Source: Candidatus Epulonipiscioides gigas
GTDB taxonomy: Bacteria; Bacillota; Clostridia; Lachnospirales; Cellulosilyticaceae
Assembly: GCA_001983555.1 (NCBI GenBank)
Contig: LJHE01000082.1
Location: forward strand, 1 to 43,507
DNA: 43,507 nucleotides
Direction: 5' to 3'
A program made the translations under genes and the position numbers. Below are positions 7,235 through 17,100 of the stretch, in pieces. The notes beneath the pieces were generated by a model. The model had not been told where the DNA came from, ran no database searches, and saw only the letters and a list, made by a program, of their open reading frames with translations. Within the stretch, counting starts at the first letter, position 1; every line of letters starts with the position of its first letter.

Positions 7235-9670
7235 ATGAAATTAAACAAAAAGTTAGGATTATTTTTAATTACAGTTGTAACATTACCTATGCTCGGATTA
7301 TTTAATTCATCTCATGCAACCGAAGCAGTTTTACCCCCACTTATAGCAGCTCAAAAAATGGCATATGACACTTTTCCAGATATTATTGCTAAGTATAACC
7401 CTACTATGATACAGCAAGTAAATGATAATGAAGATAGAATTAAAGTAGTTAAAATTCCTCTTGAACCATTTGCTCTTAAAGCAGGAGAAGCAAAAGAAAT
7501 TGAAATACCAGCAGATATTGCAAGAATAATATTCACATTTGAAAGACTTACAGTATATGGAAGTGGTTTTAAGAATATGGGTCCTATAGAAGTTATTTGG
7601 CCAGATGAAGGCAATGTTGGAAAGGTGCATGCTGGTTGGTTTAGTGATACAGCATATCAAATTAAAGATGATAATTTTCCAATTGACCATTTAGAAGAGC
7701 TTGCTCGAGGAGACGAGGCATACACAGGCTATAAATTGCGTTTTAATGGACCTGTCGAAGTCAAAGAATTAAATGTTTTTAAGGAAAACGGTGTTTCAAT
7801 GGTAATGGACACAACAGCTTGGGAAGTTATAGGTGGAGATAAGGAAATTTTAGATGGATTATCAATTGATGTTGATGCAACAAAAAGATTGAGTCTTGAA
7901 GGTATAACAGAATTTGAAGATGATAAATTTAAACGTCTTTATACTAATCCAGTAACTGGCGCTGATGGATATAAAGTAGCAGAATATTTTGTTCCAAAAG
8001 GATTTTCACCAGGTCGACAAATAGTTAAATTAGCTCCAACATTTGAAATAGGATATTCAGCAAATGAGCCAAAACTAGTAGAAGATGCTACAAGACCAGG
8101 CCATGCAGATCTTACATTTTTTGATAATTATCGAAAGCAAGATATAATTGATATTAACAATATGGACAAATATTATTCTTCAGATTTAGAATATGTTATC
8201 TGTTTTGATAATTGGCCTAGTTGGACCTATGAGGGAAAAGACATTGGTCGTGGGACACCAGATGTTGAACATTTTGATGGAGCAGCTGAGCTTATAGCAG
8301 AATATGTAAGTGCATATGATGACAGAATGGATGGAAGAGGACCTACTTATATAGAGGTTAAAAATGAATCTACTCTTGTAAGTGAATGGTCTCATCATAC
8401 AAACGCAGAGCAAGGTTATGGTTGGGATGTTCTTGCAGATTTTCATAATATGGTCGCAAAAGCTGTTCATGAAAAAAGTCCAGATACACAAGTGGGAGGT
8501 GCTTCTGCAGCTTGGATGGCTCTTGATAATGCGGGATTTACACCAGCCCGAGAACATATGAAATTTATGGATGATACTAAAAATGATTTAGACTTTTATT
8601 CATATCATTTTTATGAAAGTAAAGATTTAATTTTAAATGAAACAGTAGAAAATTATGGCGGATATTTAACAGGTCGACTTGAGGCGAATTTAGATTTACT
8701 TCATAATCATATGGTATTAACAGATAATATCAAACCAATACTTATTACTGAAACAGGTACACTTCACAGTGGTCCAAGTGATTCCGATTATTGGATAAAT
8801 CTTAAAAATCATAATTCGTATATGATTAGATATATGAACCGAGCAGATGAATTTGATATGGTTACACAATTTATTTTACCTGCTATTTGGTGGAATAAAG
8901 AAGACCCTAAAGCAATTTGGTTATATGGTGAAAATGGTCAATTAATTCCAACTCAAGAAGAAGGGCTTTCTAAAACAAAATATTTTATTGAAATGTGGGA
9001 TGAATACACAGGCGAGCTTTTGCCAGTTAAAACAAATGATGTAAATAATAATGTTTACGCTCATAGTGCACAAGATGGTAATGTAATTTATGTAGCTATG
9101 ACAAATATGAATCCACAAAGAGCATACATTGACCTTAATTTAAATCTTAAAGATGAGCAAATAGAAACTATTGAACGTACTACAATGTATTTAGATTTAG
9201 GCAAGCTCCATTTTGTAGATAATGAAAAGTTAGACAGTTTAGAAGATATTTTTATGCATGTTGAAGAAACGAGCATTATAAAAATTACTTTAAATGAAGC
9301 TCCAGAAATTACAGATGTCCTTCATAAGAATACTTTCTACGGAGATAGAATGCTTCAACCTACCGGAGCTACTCCAGCACAATTTTTTATTGATATTCCA
9401 GCTGATAATATAGCATCAACTACTAATAGTATTTTAAGAGTATCATTAGGTAGAACAGATGGTTTTAACGTGCCTATAAATGTAACAATTAATGGTTATG
9501 CTCTTGAAGCTTATGACCTGTCTTATAGTGACAAAGTTGGAAATTTCTTTACTTATATTGATTTTGAAATACCAACTGATATTTTACAAGAAAAAAATGA
9601 ACTTGCTATTTCTGTCAATCAAGAAGACGGACACATTTCAACTGTTGCTCTTATTAATCATGCTCAATAA
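7235..9670 (+). CDS. Secreted GH86-like glycoside hydrolase (agarase/porphyranase type)
   Basis: An 811-residue secreted enzyme. The ATG at 7235 is chosen because AAAGGAG lies just upstream and it starts a signal peptide (MKLNKKLGLFLITVVTLPML, cleavage after HA near residue 28); an earlier in-frame start would put 30 non-signal residues in front. A beta-rich N-terminal region (30-290) precedes a TIM-barrel region (about 300-580) with TYIEVKNES, whose Glu378 is the probable acid/base, and PILITETGT, whose Glu506 is the probable nucleophile. Two C-terminal beta-sandwich domains follow (about 585-680 and 690-811). The barrel pattern, including LVSEWSHHTNAEQGYGWDVL, fits GH86, whose known members cleave agarose or porphyran from red algae. 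The family is a moderate-confidence call and the exact substrate is unknown. A promoter with an operator-like palindrome lies directly upstream. Confidence 0.65.
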   Translation: MKLNKKLGLFLITVVTLPMLGLFNSSHATEAVLPPLIAAQKMAYDTFPDIIAKYNPTMIQQVNDNEDRIKVVKIPLEPFALKAGEAKEIEIPADIARIIFTFERLTVYGSGFKNMGPIEVIWPDEGNVGKVHAGWFSDTAYQIKDDNFPIDHLEELARGDEAYTGYKLRFNGPVEVKELNVFKENGVSMVMDTTAWEVIGGDKEILDGLSIDVDATKRLSLEGITEFEDDKFKRLYTNPVTGADGYKVAEYFVPKGFSPGRQIVKLAPTFEIGYSANEPKLVEDATRPGHADLTFFDNYRKQDIIDINNMDKYYSSDLEYVICFDNWPSWTYEGKDIGRGTPDVEHFDGAAELIAEYVSAYDDRMDGRGPTYIEVKNESTLVSEWSHHTNAEQGYGWDVLADFHNMVAKAVHEKSPDTQVGGASAAWMALDNAGFTPAREHMKFMDDTKNDLDFYSYHFYESKDLILNETVENYGGYLTGRLEANLDLLHNHMVLTDNIKPILITETGTLHSGPSDSDYWINLKNHNSYMIRYMNRADEFDMVTQFILPAIWWNKEDPKAIWLYGENGQLIPTQEEGLSKTKYFIEMWDEYTGELLPVKTNDVNNNVYAHSAQDGNVIYVAMTNMNPQRAYIDLNLNLKDEQIETIERTTMYLDLGKLHFVDNEKLDSLEDIFMHVEETSIIKITLNEAPEITDVLHKNTFYGDRMLQPTGATPAQFFIDIPADNIASTTNSILRVSLGRTDGFNVPINVTINGYALEAYDLSYSDKVGNFFTYIDFEIPTDILQEKNELAISVNQEDGHISTVALINHAQ

Positions 9671-9722
9671 TTATACCAGAATATCTTATTATATTTATAT
9701 ATACTAAATAATAATATAAGAC

Positions 9723-9750
9723 TTGACGATATAATTTTTAATAATATAAA
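9723..9750 (+). promoter_or_regulatory. Promoter for the charged protein gene
   Basis: TTGACG (9723-9728) and TATAAA (9745-9750) are 16 bases apart, 22 bases before the start codon, so this gene can be transcribed independently of the hydrolase upstream. An AU-rich imperfect inverted repeat (about 9683-9721) lies between the hydrolase stop and this promoter. Confidence 0.5.
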
Positions 9751-9772
9751 TTTATATTAGAGAGGAGAAAAA

Positions 9773-10453
9773 ATGAGAATTAATTTTCAGTTACCTACCA
9801 CCAATAGTTCTTTCGTAACACCTTATCAAACTAAATGGGATATAAATTTGAAATATAAAGATAAGGAAAATTTAACGGCTGAAGAACGGGAAATGTCTAT
9901 GTACATCGAACAATATGAAAGCGACAAAAAAAGTAATAAGCTCTTTCAAATTGATGCTAAATTAAAAAATGGTGAAGTGTTAACTGAAGAAGAAAAGGAA
10001 TTTTTAAAAGAACATAATCCAGATTTATATGAAAAACTTAAAGAAATAGAAAAAGAACGTGAAGAGATGAAGGAAAAGCTCGATAAAGCAGATTCAAAAG
10101 AAGAGGTAGAAAAAATTAAAAGTGAAGAAATGAATGAGTTTGCTGCTGAAGTAAAAAATGTTGGACGAAGCTCATTACCAGTGAGTCAAAAAATGGAAGC
10201 AATTGAACAAATTGGGCGACGTATGCAAGGAGCTTTAGATGAGTACAATAAATTCACTAAGAGCGAAAAATATTCTAAGCTCCCTCTTAAAGAAGATGAA
10301 GAAGAAAAGAAGAAAAAAGGTGTAGCAGATATAATATCAGGAAACAATAAAAATAACATCCAACCTAGCAATGATAATTTAGTAGTTGAAGAACAACCTG
10401 ATGTAGATACACCAGCAATGCAAAAGTTTCTTAAAAGCGAACTTACAATTTAA
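9773..10453 (+). CDS. Highly charged helical protein of unknown function
   Basis: Not recognised. The 226-residue product has no signal peptide or membrane segment. Residues about 30-130 are dominated by Glu and Lys and should form long helices or coiled coil (for example EKLKEIEKEREEMKEKLDKA). A phrase of the type LTAEEREMSMYIEQYESD, followed by LTEEEKEFLKEHNPDLYEKL, looks like two related helical units. A less charged helix, VSQKMEAIEQIGRRMQGAL, sits near residue 140, and the C-terminus is Asn/Glu-rich and probably disordered. GAGAGGAG gives a strong ribosome site, and a strong terminator follows at once. It has its own promoter. The N-terminus (MRINFQLPTTNSSF) recalls no export signal. Confidence 0.6.
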   Translation: MRINFQLPTTNSSFVTPYQTKWDINLKYKDKENLTAEEREMSMYIEQYESDKKSNKLFQIDAKLKNGEVLTEEEKEFLKEHNPDLYEKLKEIEKEREEMKEKLDKADSKEEVEKIKSEEMNEFAAEVKNVGRSSLPVSQKMEAIEQIGRRMQGALDEYNKFTKSEKYSKLPLKEDEEEKKKKGVADIISGNNKNNIQPSNDNLVVEEQPDVDTPAMQKFLKSELTI

Positions 10454-10466
10454 TACATTAATATAC

Positions 10467-10511
10467 AAAACGTATAGTTCCATCTAAAATAAATGAGCTA
10501 TACGTTTTTTC
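10467..10511 (+). terminator. Terminator after the charged protein gene
   Basis: AAAACGTATAG (10467-10477) pairs with CTATACGTTTT (starting 10498) and is followed by further T residues. It lies 14 bases after the stop codon. Confidence 0.8.
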
Positions 10512-10754
10512 TATTTATAATTTATAATTTATTTTGATTTTGATCACAATTTTAGAATTCATAAAAATACTTACTTTCATTATTGCTCGAGCAATTTGAT
10601 TAGTCCAATTTATTTATTATATAAAAAAGCAACTTTTTTATTATTCAAAGAAGAAAAAGAAAGTATAATAGGCGAAAAAACAGATTGAAGATAGAACTCA
10701 TATATCAACATAACTGCACCATTTTTATATATTTTTAAGGGCGCAGTGAGAGTT
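10512..10754. other. Intergenic region without a gene
   Basis: This AT-rich stretch between two convergent genes holds an A6-GCAAC-T6 hairpin (about 10624-10641). Near the end of asnB is a weak CTGCACC/GGGCGCAG hairpin (about 10710-10746) that may serve as the asnB terminator on the minus strand, although no clean T-run follows it. No open frame with a ribosome site was seen. Confidence 0.35.
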
Positions 10755-12584
10755 TTAGTCTATTGTAACTTCTAAATCTTTAAACCAATAATCTAATTGA
10801 ATTAACCAAGAAACTAATTGAGGTTTAGACATTAATTGACCAAACCATGTTGCATTTGTAGATTCAAACAAGTTATTAAGCTCTGTTATATTTAAAAGCT
10901 CAGATAATAAACTATTTTTATCAGCTAATCGAGCTTTCAATATCTCAATTACTTTTTGTTCATACTTAGGGTCATGTGTTTTTGGATAAGGGCTTTTTTT
11001 ACGATTTAAAATTTTGTCTGGTAAATATTCTTTCATAGCTTGCCTTAACAAAGATTTTTCAACTTCACCTGCAAATTTAATTTCCCAAGGTACATTATAT
11101 ACATATTCTAACACTCTATGATCAGAAAAAGGCACACGTACCTCAAGCCCACTTGCCATGCTCATTCGGTCTTTTCGTTCAAGTAATGAAGTCATAAAAT
11201 ATTTAGTAGAAAGATGGGTTGCTTTTCGTGCTTGAAGCATTGTTTGCGAATCACTGTCTAATCTTGAAAAATTTGAAATATCTTCTACATACATTTTGCT
11301 TAAATACTCAAAAGCTTCTTTCTCGTTAATTAAATTGTCTTTAAATAATGAAACTCGTTTGAATGGATCATGTATCCAAGGATAAAAATTTGTAGAGAGC
11401 ATCTCAGGACGATAAAACCAAGGATATCCACAGAAAATTTCATCTGCACATTCGCCAGATAATGCAACGGTATGAGTTTTTTTAACTTCTCGACAATAGA
11501 ATAACAACGAGCTATCCACATCAGCCATACCTGGTAAATCTCTTGCCATTGTTGCTGCTTCGAGATAATCTATTAATACAGGAGTTGTTGCTGTTAATAC
11601 AGTATGATTTGTACCTAAATAGTCAGCTAAATATCTTGCATAAGTATCATCTGCTTCAGGTTGAAATAATGTTTTTTTAAAATTTTCTTTATTGCCAAGA
11701 TATTCAAATGAGAATGTTGAAAGTGTTTCTCCTTTTTCCTTATATTCACGTGCTGCTACAGAGCTTATAATTGAACTGTCTATACCTCCAGATAAAAATG
11801 TACACAATGGTACATCTGATACTAATTGAGTTTTGATTGCATCAGTCAAAATTTCTTTAGTTTCAGCTATTGCTTCAACTGCTGTTTTATTAAATGGTTT
11901 AGCTTTGAGCTCCCAGTATTTTTCCAATGCAAGACCATTTTTATCAAAATATCCACACGTTGCTGGCGGAATTTCTTTAATATCCTTAAAAATTCCTGTT
12001 CCACAAAGTTTCATTGGAGATAAAAATAGCAATTGCCAAAGACCTGTTTTATCAATTACAGGATGAACTAAAGGATGTGCAAGTAAAGATTTGATTTCAG
12101 AACCAAATATAAATGAGCCCTTTTTTTCAGTATAGAAAAAAGGCTTTACTCCAAATCTATCTCTGCAGAGATATACTTTTTGCTCTGTTTCATCATAAAC
12201 TGCAAATGCAAAAATTCCATTGAGCTTTTCAGCTGCTCGTTTTCCATAAATTATATAAGTATATAAAACAACCTCTGTGTCACATGTAGTTTCTAATGTT
12301 ATCCCCAATTGACTGAGCTCTCTAGCTAAAATAGGCGTATTATAAATTTCACCATTATATATAATAGTATAGGTTTTATTTTGATAAGTGCGTGTCATAG
12401 GTTGCAATCCATTTTCTGGATCCATAATAGATAAACGATTATGTTGAAGAGCAACTACTTTATCCATAAATAAACCACTTTGATCAGGCCCTCGGTGTGT
12501 CATTGTTTTCCCCATGTTTTCAATAATATCCTTATCTTGGTTAATTCCAGAACCAAAATTTAGTATTCCACAAATTGAACACAT
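10755..12584 (-). CDS. asnB: Asparagine synthase (glutamine-hydrolysing)
   Basis: Makes asparagine from aspartate, ATP and glutamine in the cytoplasm. The start is taken at 12584, not the in-frame ATG 24 bases earlier, because AGGAGG lies directly before it and it makes Cys2 (MCSICGILNFGSG) the N-terminal catalytic cysteine after Met removal. The glutaminase domain (residues 2 to about 210) includes MTHRGPDQSG, YNGEIYN and CDTEVVLY. The synthetase domain (about 230-600) carries the pyrophosphatase loop LSGGIDSS and ALSGECADEIFCGYPW. The 609-residue length is normal. It is a single-gene unit, convergent with the charged-protein gene and divergent from the repeat protein. No T-box leader was found upstream. 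Confidence 0.93.
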   Translation of the reverse strand: MCSICGILNFGSGINQDKDIIENMGKTMTHRGPDQSGLFMDKVVALQHNRLSIMDPENGLQPMTRTYQNKTYTIIYNGEIYNTPILARELSQLGITLETTCDTEVVLYTYIIYGKRAAEKLNGIFAFAVYDETEQKVYLCRDRFGVKPFFYTEKKGSFIFGSEIKSLLAHPLVHPVIDKTGLWQLLFLSPMKLCGTGIFKDIKEIPPATCGYFDKNGLALEKYWELKAKPFNKTAVEAIAETKEILTDAIKTQLVSDVPLCTFLSGGIDSSIISSVAAREYKEKGETLSTFSFEYLGNKENFKKTLFQPEADDTYARYLADYLGTNHTVLTATTPVLIDYLEAATMARDLPGMADVDSSLLFYCREVKKTHTVALSGECADEIFCGYPWFYRPEMLSTNFYPWIHDPFKRVSLFKDNLINEKEAFEYLSKMYVEDISNFSRLDSDSQTMLQARKATHLSTKYFMTSLLERKDRMSMASGLEVRVPFSDHRVLEYVYNVPWEIKFAGEVEKSLLRQAMKEYLPDKILNRKKSPYPKTHDPKYEQKVIEILKARLADKNSLLSELLNITELNNLFESTNATWFGQLMSKPQLVSWLIQLDYWFKDLEVTID

Positions 12585-12918
12585 ATTAAACCTCCTGTAA
12601 TAAAACACTATTAGTTGTTAATCATTATATGTAAATTAATAAATTACGTTCCAGTCTTATATTATATTAATTTTAGAGTAGTTTAAAATAAGGATGTGGG
12701 AGTAGTAGAATTCATCTCATTAGCTATAGAGCCAAGAGTATTCTTGCTATTTTTAAATAAAACTAGCTAAAGTTAATAATTATTTTTAACGATAAATAAT
12801 GTAGATTATATAAAATTTTATATTGTATCTTGATATAATATTTTTGTAACAATTCGTAATATATAGTTATTGATTACATATACATAACTATATGATAAAA
12901 ATCAAAAGGAGGAATACT
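12585..12918. other. Divergent intergenic region
   Basis: This 334-base region separates asnB (minus) from the secreted repeat-protein gene (plus). It contains a TATAAT on the minus strand (12624-12629) that could serve asnB but lacks a good -35, and an inverted repeat near the plus-strand gene, listed separately. The central part shows no gene, T-box or recognised structured RNA. Confidence 0.35.
12861..12893 (+). promoter_or_regulatory. Inverted repeat before the repeat-protein gene
   Basis: ATATAGTTAT (12861-12870) and ATAACTATAT (12884-12893) are exact 10-base inverted arms 13 bases apart, ending 25 bases before the start codon. It overlaps the expected promoter/leader region and could be an operator or a leader hairpin. 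Confidence 0.4.
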
Positions 12919-14034
12919 ATGAAACAAAAATCATTGCGAACATTATTATTAATGTCAATAATATTTACAAGTAATTTTTCAATATATGCAATAGACTCTG
13001 AAACAAAAATATTAGATGATGCAATAGAAAAAGTTTCTGAATTAACAGTGAGTTTAAGTTCTCATTCATTTCATAATCAATCGGGATATTATCGAGTAGA
13101 TTCTGATGTATATACATCTTTTGAACAATTAATTGAATCAAAAATTAGTGATATTAATATTATTTATGATCCAGATAAAAATAATGGAGATACTAATGAC
13201 CAAGAATATATTACTAACTTAAGCTCTAATGATGATGTTTTGTATAAAATAGATGTATTAAATGATGATTGGGGTAAACGTAATAATGGAGAATATTCGT
13301 TTACAATAACTCGAACAGAAGGAGAGCATTCTATAGTATCTAATCCTCTCACTTTAAACATAATATTTTCAAAATTTGAGGCAATTGTTGGAAGAAATAT
13401 TACAAACAATAAAGAACTTTATAATGTAGATGAAACAATCGATTTAAATGAGTTTATTTATTCTATTGTAGCTAGAGAAGATGATGGTATAGATGATAAT
13501 AAGCAAATTAAAATAATGTATGATGGAAAAACTACTGATGGAACATCAAGTGTGATGCAAAATTTTCCGTCTATTGAAGATTTTAATTATATATTTACAG
13601 TGCATTTAATGTCTGATGATTGGGGGGAAACGGGCAATTATTTATTTGAGATTAGAAATAATGACTTATTAATGGAAGTTGAGTTACCTTTAACATTTGG
13701 CAGACCAATTTTAGTAGCTCATGAAATGGGAACTTCTACTATATATGCTCAAGATTTAAATGATTTTAATAATCCAGAATATGCAAAAGAATTATTTAGT
13801 ACAATATTAGCTAATCAGGAAGATGAAGATAATAAAATTACTTTAAAATTTGGAATAGATAAAAAATCTAGTGATTTGGTAACAGCTCAAGATTTTTTAG
13901 ATGATAGGACATATTCAGTAACTATGACTCCAATAGAAAATCCCTTAAATACAGAATATCAATTTGTTATCTCAAAAGATACACCAGCAGAAACACTGAC
14001 AACTACAATACGTGCAAATATTGAAATTATTTAG
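12919..14034 (+). CDS. Secreted protein with degenerate repeats, unknown function
   Basis: The start at 12919 is chosen because AAAAGGAGG precedes it and it opens a signal peptide (MKQKSLRTLLLMSIIFTSNF, cleavage after YA near residue 25). The mature part of the 371-residue protein appears to hold three related units of about 105-115 residues, each with a short helix, a strand, an Asp-rich loop and a closing strand pair. The best matched landmarks are VLNDDWGKRNNGEYSFTITR in unit 1 and HLMSDDWGETGNYLFEIRN in unit 2. Unit 3 has FLDDRTYSVTMTP, then EYQFVIS, at the same place. The pattern suggests beta-sandwich domains, perhaps calcium-binding or adhesive, but no named domain was recognised. No cell-wall anchor or SLH domain is present. 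It is followed by a strong terminator and stands alone. Confidence 0.6.
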   Translation: MKQKSLRTLLLMSIIFTSNFSIYAIDSETKILDDAIEKVSELTVSLSSHSFHNQSGYYRVDSDVYTSFEQLIESKISDINIIYDPDKNNGDTNDQEYITNLSSNDDVLYKIDVLNDDWGKRNNGEYSFTITRTEGEHSIVSNPLTLNIIFSKFEAIVGRNITNNKELYNVDETIDLNEFIYSIVAREDDGIDDNKQIKIMYDGKTTDGTSSVMQNFPSIEDFNYIFTVHLMSDDWGETGNYLFEIRNNDLLMEVELPLTFGRPILVAHEMGTSTIYAQDLNDFNNPEYAKELFSTILANQEDEDNKITLKFGIDKKSSDLVTAQDFLDDRTYSVTMTPIENPLNTEYQFVISKDTPAETLTTTIRANIEII

Positions 14035-14079
14035 AATAATTGCTCCTAATTTCAATGTTTTTAGATGTTTGTCTTAATG

Positions 14080-14118
14080 GTGAACTACCCTATAAATGTG
14101 GTAGTTCACTAACTTTTT
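14080..14118 (+). terminator. Terminator between the repeat protein and the purine operon
   Basis: Perfect 10-bp arms GTGAACTACC (14080-14089) and GGTAGTTCAC (14100-14109) are followed by TAAC and six T. It isolates the purine operon from upstream transcription. A TTGACA at about 14133 could be the operon's -35, but no good -10 follows. Confidence 0.85.
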
Positions 14119-14190
14119 TGATTTGAAAGCTATTGACAATTTTTTTTTCAAATGCTACTCTTAATTAAAAAATGGCAAGAGGAGATTAAA

Positions 14191-17100
14191 ATGGCAATTT
14201 TTAGGTTATATGTAGAAAAAAAGACTGGTATAGATATTGTAGCTGAAAGTATAAAACAAGAACTTAAACACTTTTTGCATATTGAAAATGTAGAAGATGT
14301 TAGAGTATTTAATAGATATGATGTAGAAAATATAAAAAAAGAAGTTTATGAAAAAGCTAAAGTAACCATTTTTAGTGAACCACAAACAGATATAATATAT
14401 GAAACCTTACCACATTTAGAAGGTTTTTTTGTATTTGCAACAAGTTTTTTAAATGGACAATACGACCAAAGAGCTGATTCTTGTGAGCAATGCATTTCTC
14501 TATTAGATAGTAGTGAAAAATCTTTTGTAAAAACTGCAACTGTGTATTGTATATCAGGTAATATTACTGAAGCAGATAAAGAAAAAATTCAAAATCATCT
14601 TATCAATAAAGTAGAAAAAGAGCTCGTGTCATTAGATGAGCTTACTACTCTAAAAATTAACCATCCTATTCCAAAAAATGTAGCAATTCTTGATGGCTTT
14701 ATTAGCCTATCAAATGAAGAAATTTCTAAATTCAGAGATAACAATGGACTGGCAATGAGTGCGGATGACTTAATCTATTTTAGAGATTATTTTAAATCAG
14801 AAAATCGTGACCCTTCTTTCACAGAGCTCAAAGTTGTTGATACGTACTGGTCAGACCATTGTAGGCATACAACATTTATGACTGAAATTTCTGATATTGA
14901 AGTAGAAGAGTGTGAGGCAAATACCCCAATAATGGAAGCTCTAAAATTATATTATAAACTTAGACGAAATTGCTCAAAAAAAGTTTGTTTAATGAATTTA
15001 GCAACCATTATAGTTCCTTATCTAAAAAAAGATGGAAAACTGTCTCATCTTGTAGAATCAGACGAAATAAATGCTTGCACAATAGAAGACATTATTGAGA
15101 TTGATGGTAAAAAAGAAGAATATCTTATTTTATTTAAAAATGAGACACATAACCATCCTACTGAAATAGAACCTTTTGGTGGTGCTGCAACTTGTCTTGG
15201 GGGAGCAATACGTGACCCATTATCAGGCAGAGCATATGTATACCAAGCAATGCGTATTACAGGTTCTGGAAATCCAACTGAAAAAATAGACCAAACTATA
15301 AAAGGAAAGCTTCCACAAAGACAAATTACAACTGTTGCTGCAAATGGATATAGCTCTTATGGCAATCAAATAGGACTTGCAACAGGTGAAGTAAAAGAAT
15401 ATTATCATGATGGATATAAAGCAAAAAGACTTGAAGTTGGAGCAGTTGTTGGAGCAGTTCCAAAAGCAAATGTGAAACGTGAAGAGCCTACAAAAGGTGA
15501 TGTAATTTTATTGATTGGCGGTGCCACTGGTAGAGATGGTTGTGGTGGTGCAACTGGTTCATCAAAAGAACATACTAAGGAATCAATAAAACTTTGTGGT
15601 TCTGAAGTACAAAAAGGTAATCCTGTTGAAGAGCGTAAACTGCAAAGATTATTTAGAAATCCACAATTTACACAATGTATAAAGCGTTGCAATGATTTTG
15701 GAGCAGGCGGTGTATGTGTTGCAATAGGAGAAATAGCACAAAGTCTTGTTATTAATCTTGACAATGTACTTGTAAAATATACAGGACTTGATGGTACAGA
15801 GCTCGCTATATCAGAATCACAAGAACGAATGGCTATTGCAGTAGAGCAAAAAGATGTTGAATTATGCTTAAATCTTTGTGAAAAAGAAAATTTAAATGCT
15901 ACCATAGTTGCAAATGTAACAGACGATAATAGACTTGTTATGACCTGGCGTGGTGAAAAAATAGTTGATATTTCACGTGATTTTTTAGATAGTGCAGGAG
16001 TTAAAAATATTGTAAAAGCACATATTGCTCCAGCAAATATAATAAAGCAAAGTGAAGTTTCAAAAGATGATATTGAAAAAATGTTTGCAAGTTTAAATGC
16101 AAGTTCTCAAAAACCACTTACTTCTCAATTTGATAATACAATAGGTAAATGTACGGTGCTTATGCCTTATGGTGGACGTTATCAACTAACAAAAGAAATT
16201 GGTATGGTCTCAAAAATTCCTGTTTTAAAAGGTAGTACAGATCATGCAACATATATGACACATGGATTTTCACCAACTTTAAGTGAGCAATCACCTTTTC
16301 ATGGAGCAATATATGCAATTATAGAGTCTATTGCTAAACAAATTGCTCTTGGAGCAAATTTTGATAAAATTTATTTATCATTTCAGGAATATTTTGAGCG
16401 TTTAGGAAATACTCCTAGTACATGGGGAAAACCTGTAGCAACTTTACTAGGTGCTCTAGTAGCACAAAAAAATCTTGAAATTGGAGCAATAGGCGGTAAA
16501 GATAGTATGTCTGGAACCTTTGGAGAGCTTACAGTACCACCAACATTTATTTCATTTGCATGTAGCGTTGGTCTTGCAAGTAATTGTATTAGCGGAAGTT
16601 TTAAAGAAAAAAATTCAAAAATTTTATATCTCCATATCCCACGAGATAAATATGATATGCCAGATTTTAATTATTTGAAAAAAGCTTATAAACTACTTGA
16701 AGGCTATATAAAAGACGGTTTAATTAAAAGTAGCTATACAATAGGTTATGGGGGAATAAGTTATGCTCTGTCACAAATGTGTATTGGTAATAAAATAGGT
16801 TGCTCAGTCAGAGCTACAGACCCATTGACACAATATTATGGTGATATTTTACTAGAAGTAACTGATAAATCTCAAACAACTAAAATAGATACTAATATTT
16901 TTATACCAATTGGAACAACAAATGAAACTTCTATATTAAAAATCAATGAATTTGAATTTGAACTTGAAAAAATTATAAATACTACAAATTCTACACTAGA
17001 TAAAGTATTTACAAGCTTTGATAACAAAGATGCAACGCAAGTTCCTATTAAACTATATGAGAGTAAAAATATTTATATGGCACAAAATAAAGTAGTACAT

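Noticed and set aside
8186-8557. Antisense frame within the GH86-like gene
   Set aside because: It lacks a ribosome site and its Cys/Ser/Ile-rich product looks like an antisense artefact.
12585-12660. T-box leader before asnB
   Set aside because: The region is short and AT-rich, without the T-box consensus or a downstream terminator/antiterminator pair.
14035-14190. Purine riboswitch ahead of purL
   Set aside because: The only structure is a simple terminator (14080-14118); the conserved three-way-junction core of a purine riboswitch is not present.
15405-15905. A 166-codon open frame antisense to purL
   Set aside because: It has no ribosome site, its protein is Ser/Thr/Pro-rich low-complexity typical of antisense frames, and it lies wholly inside a well-conserved purL.
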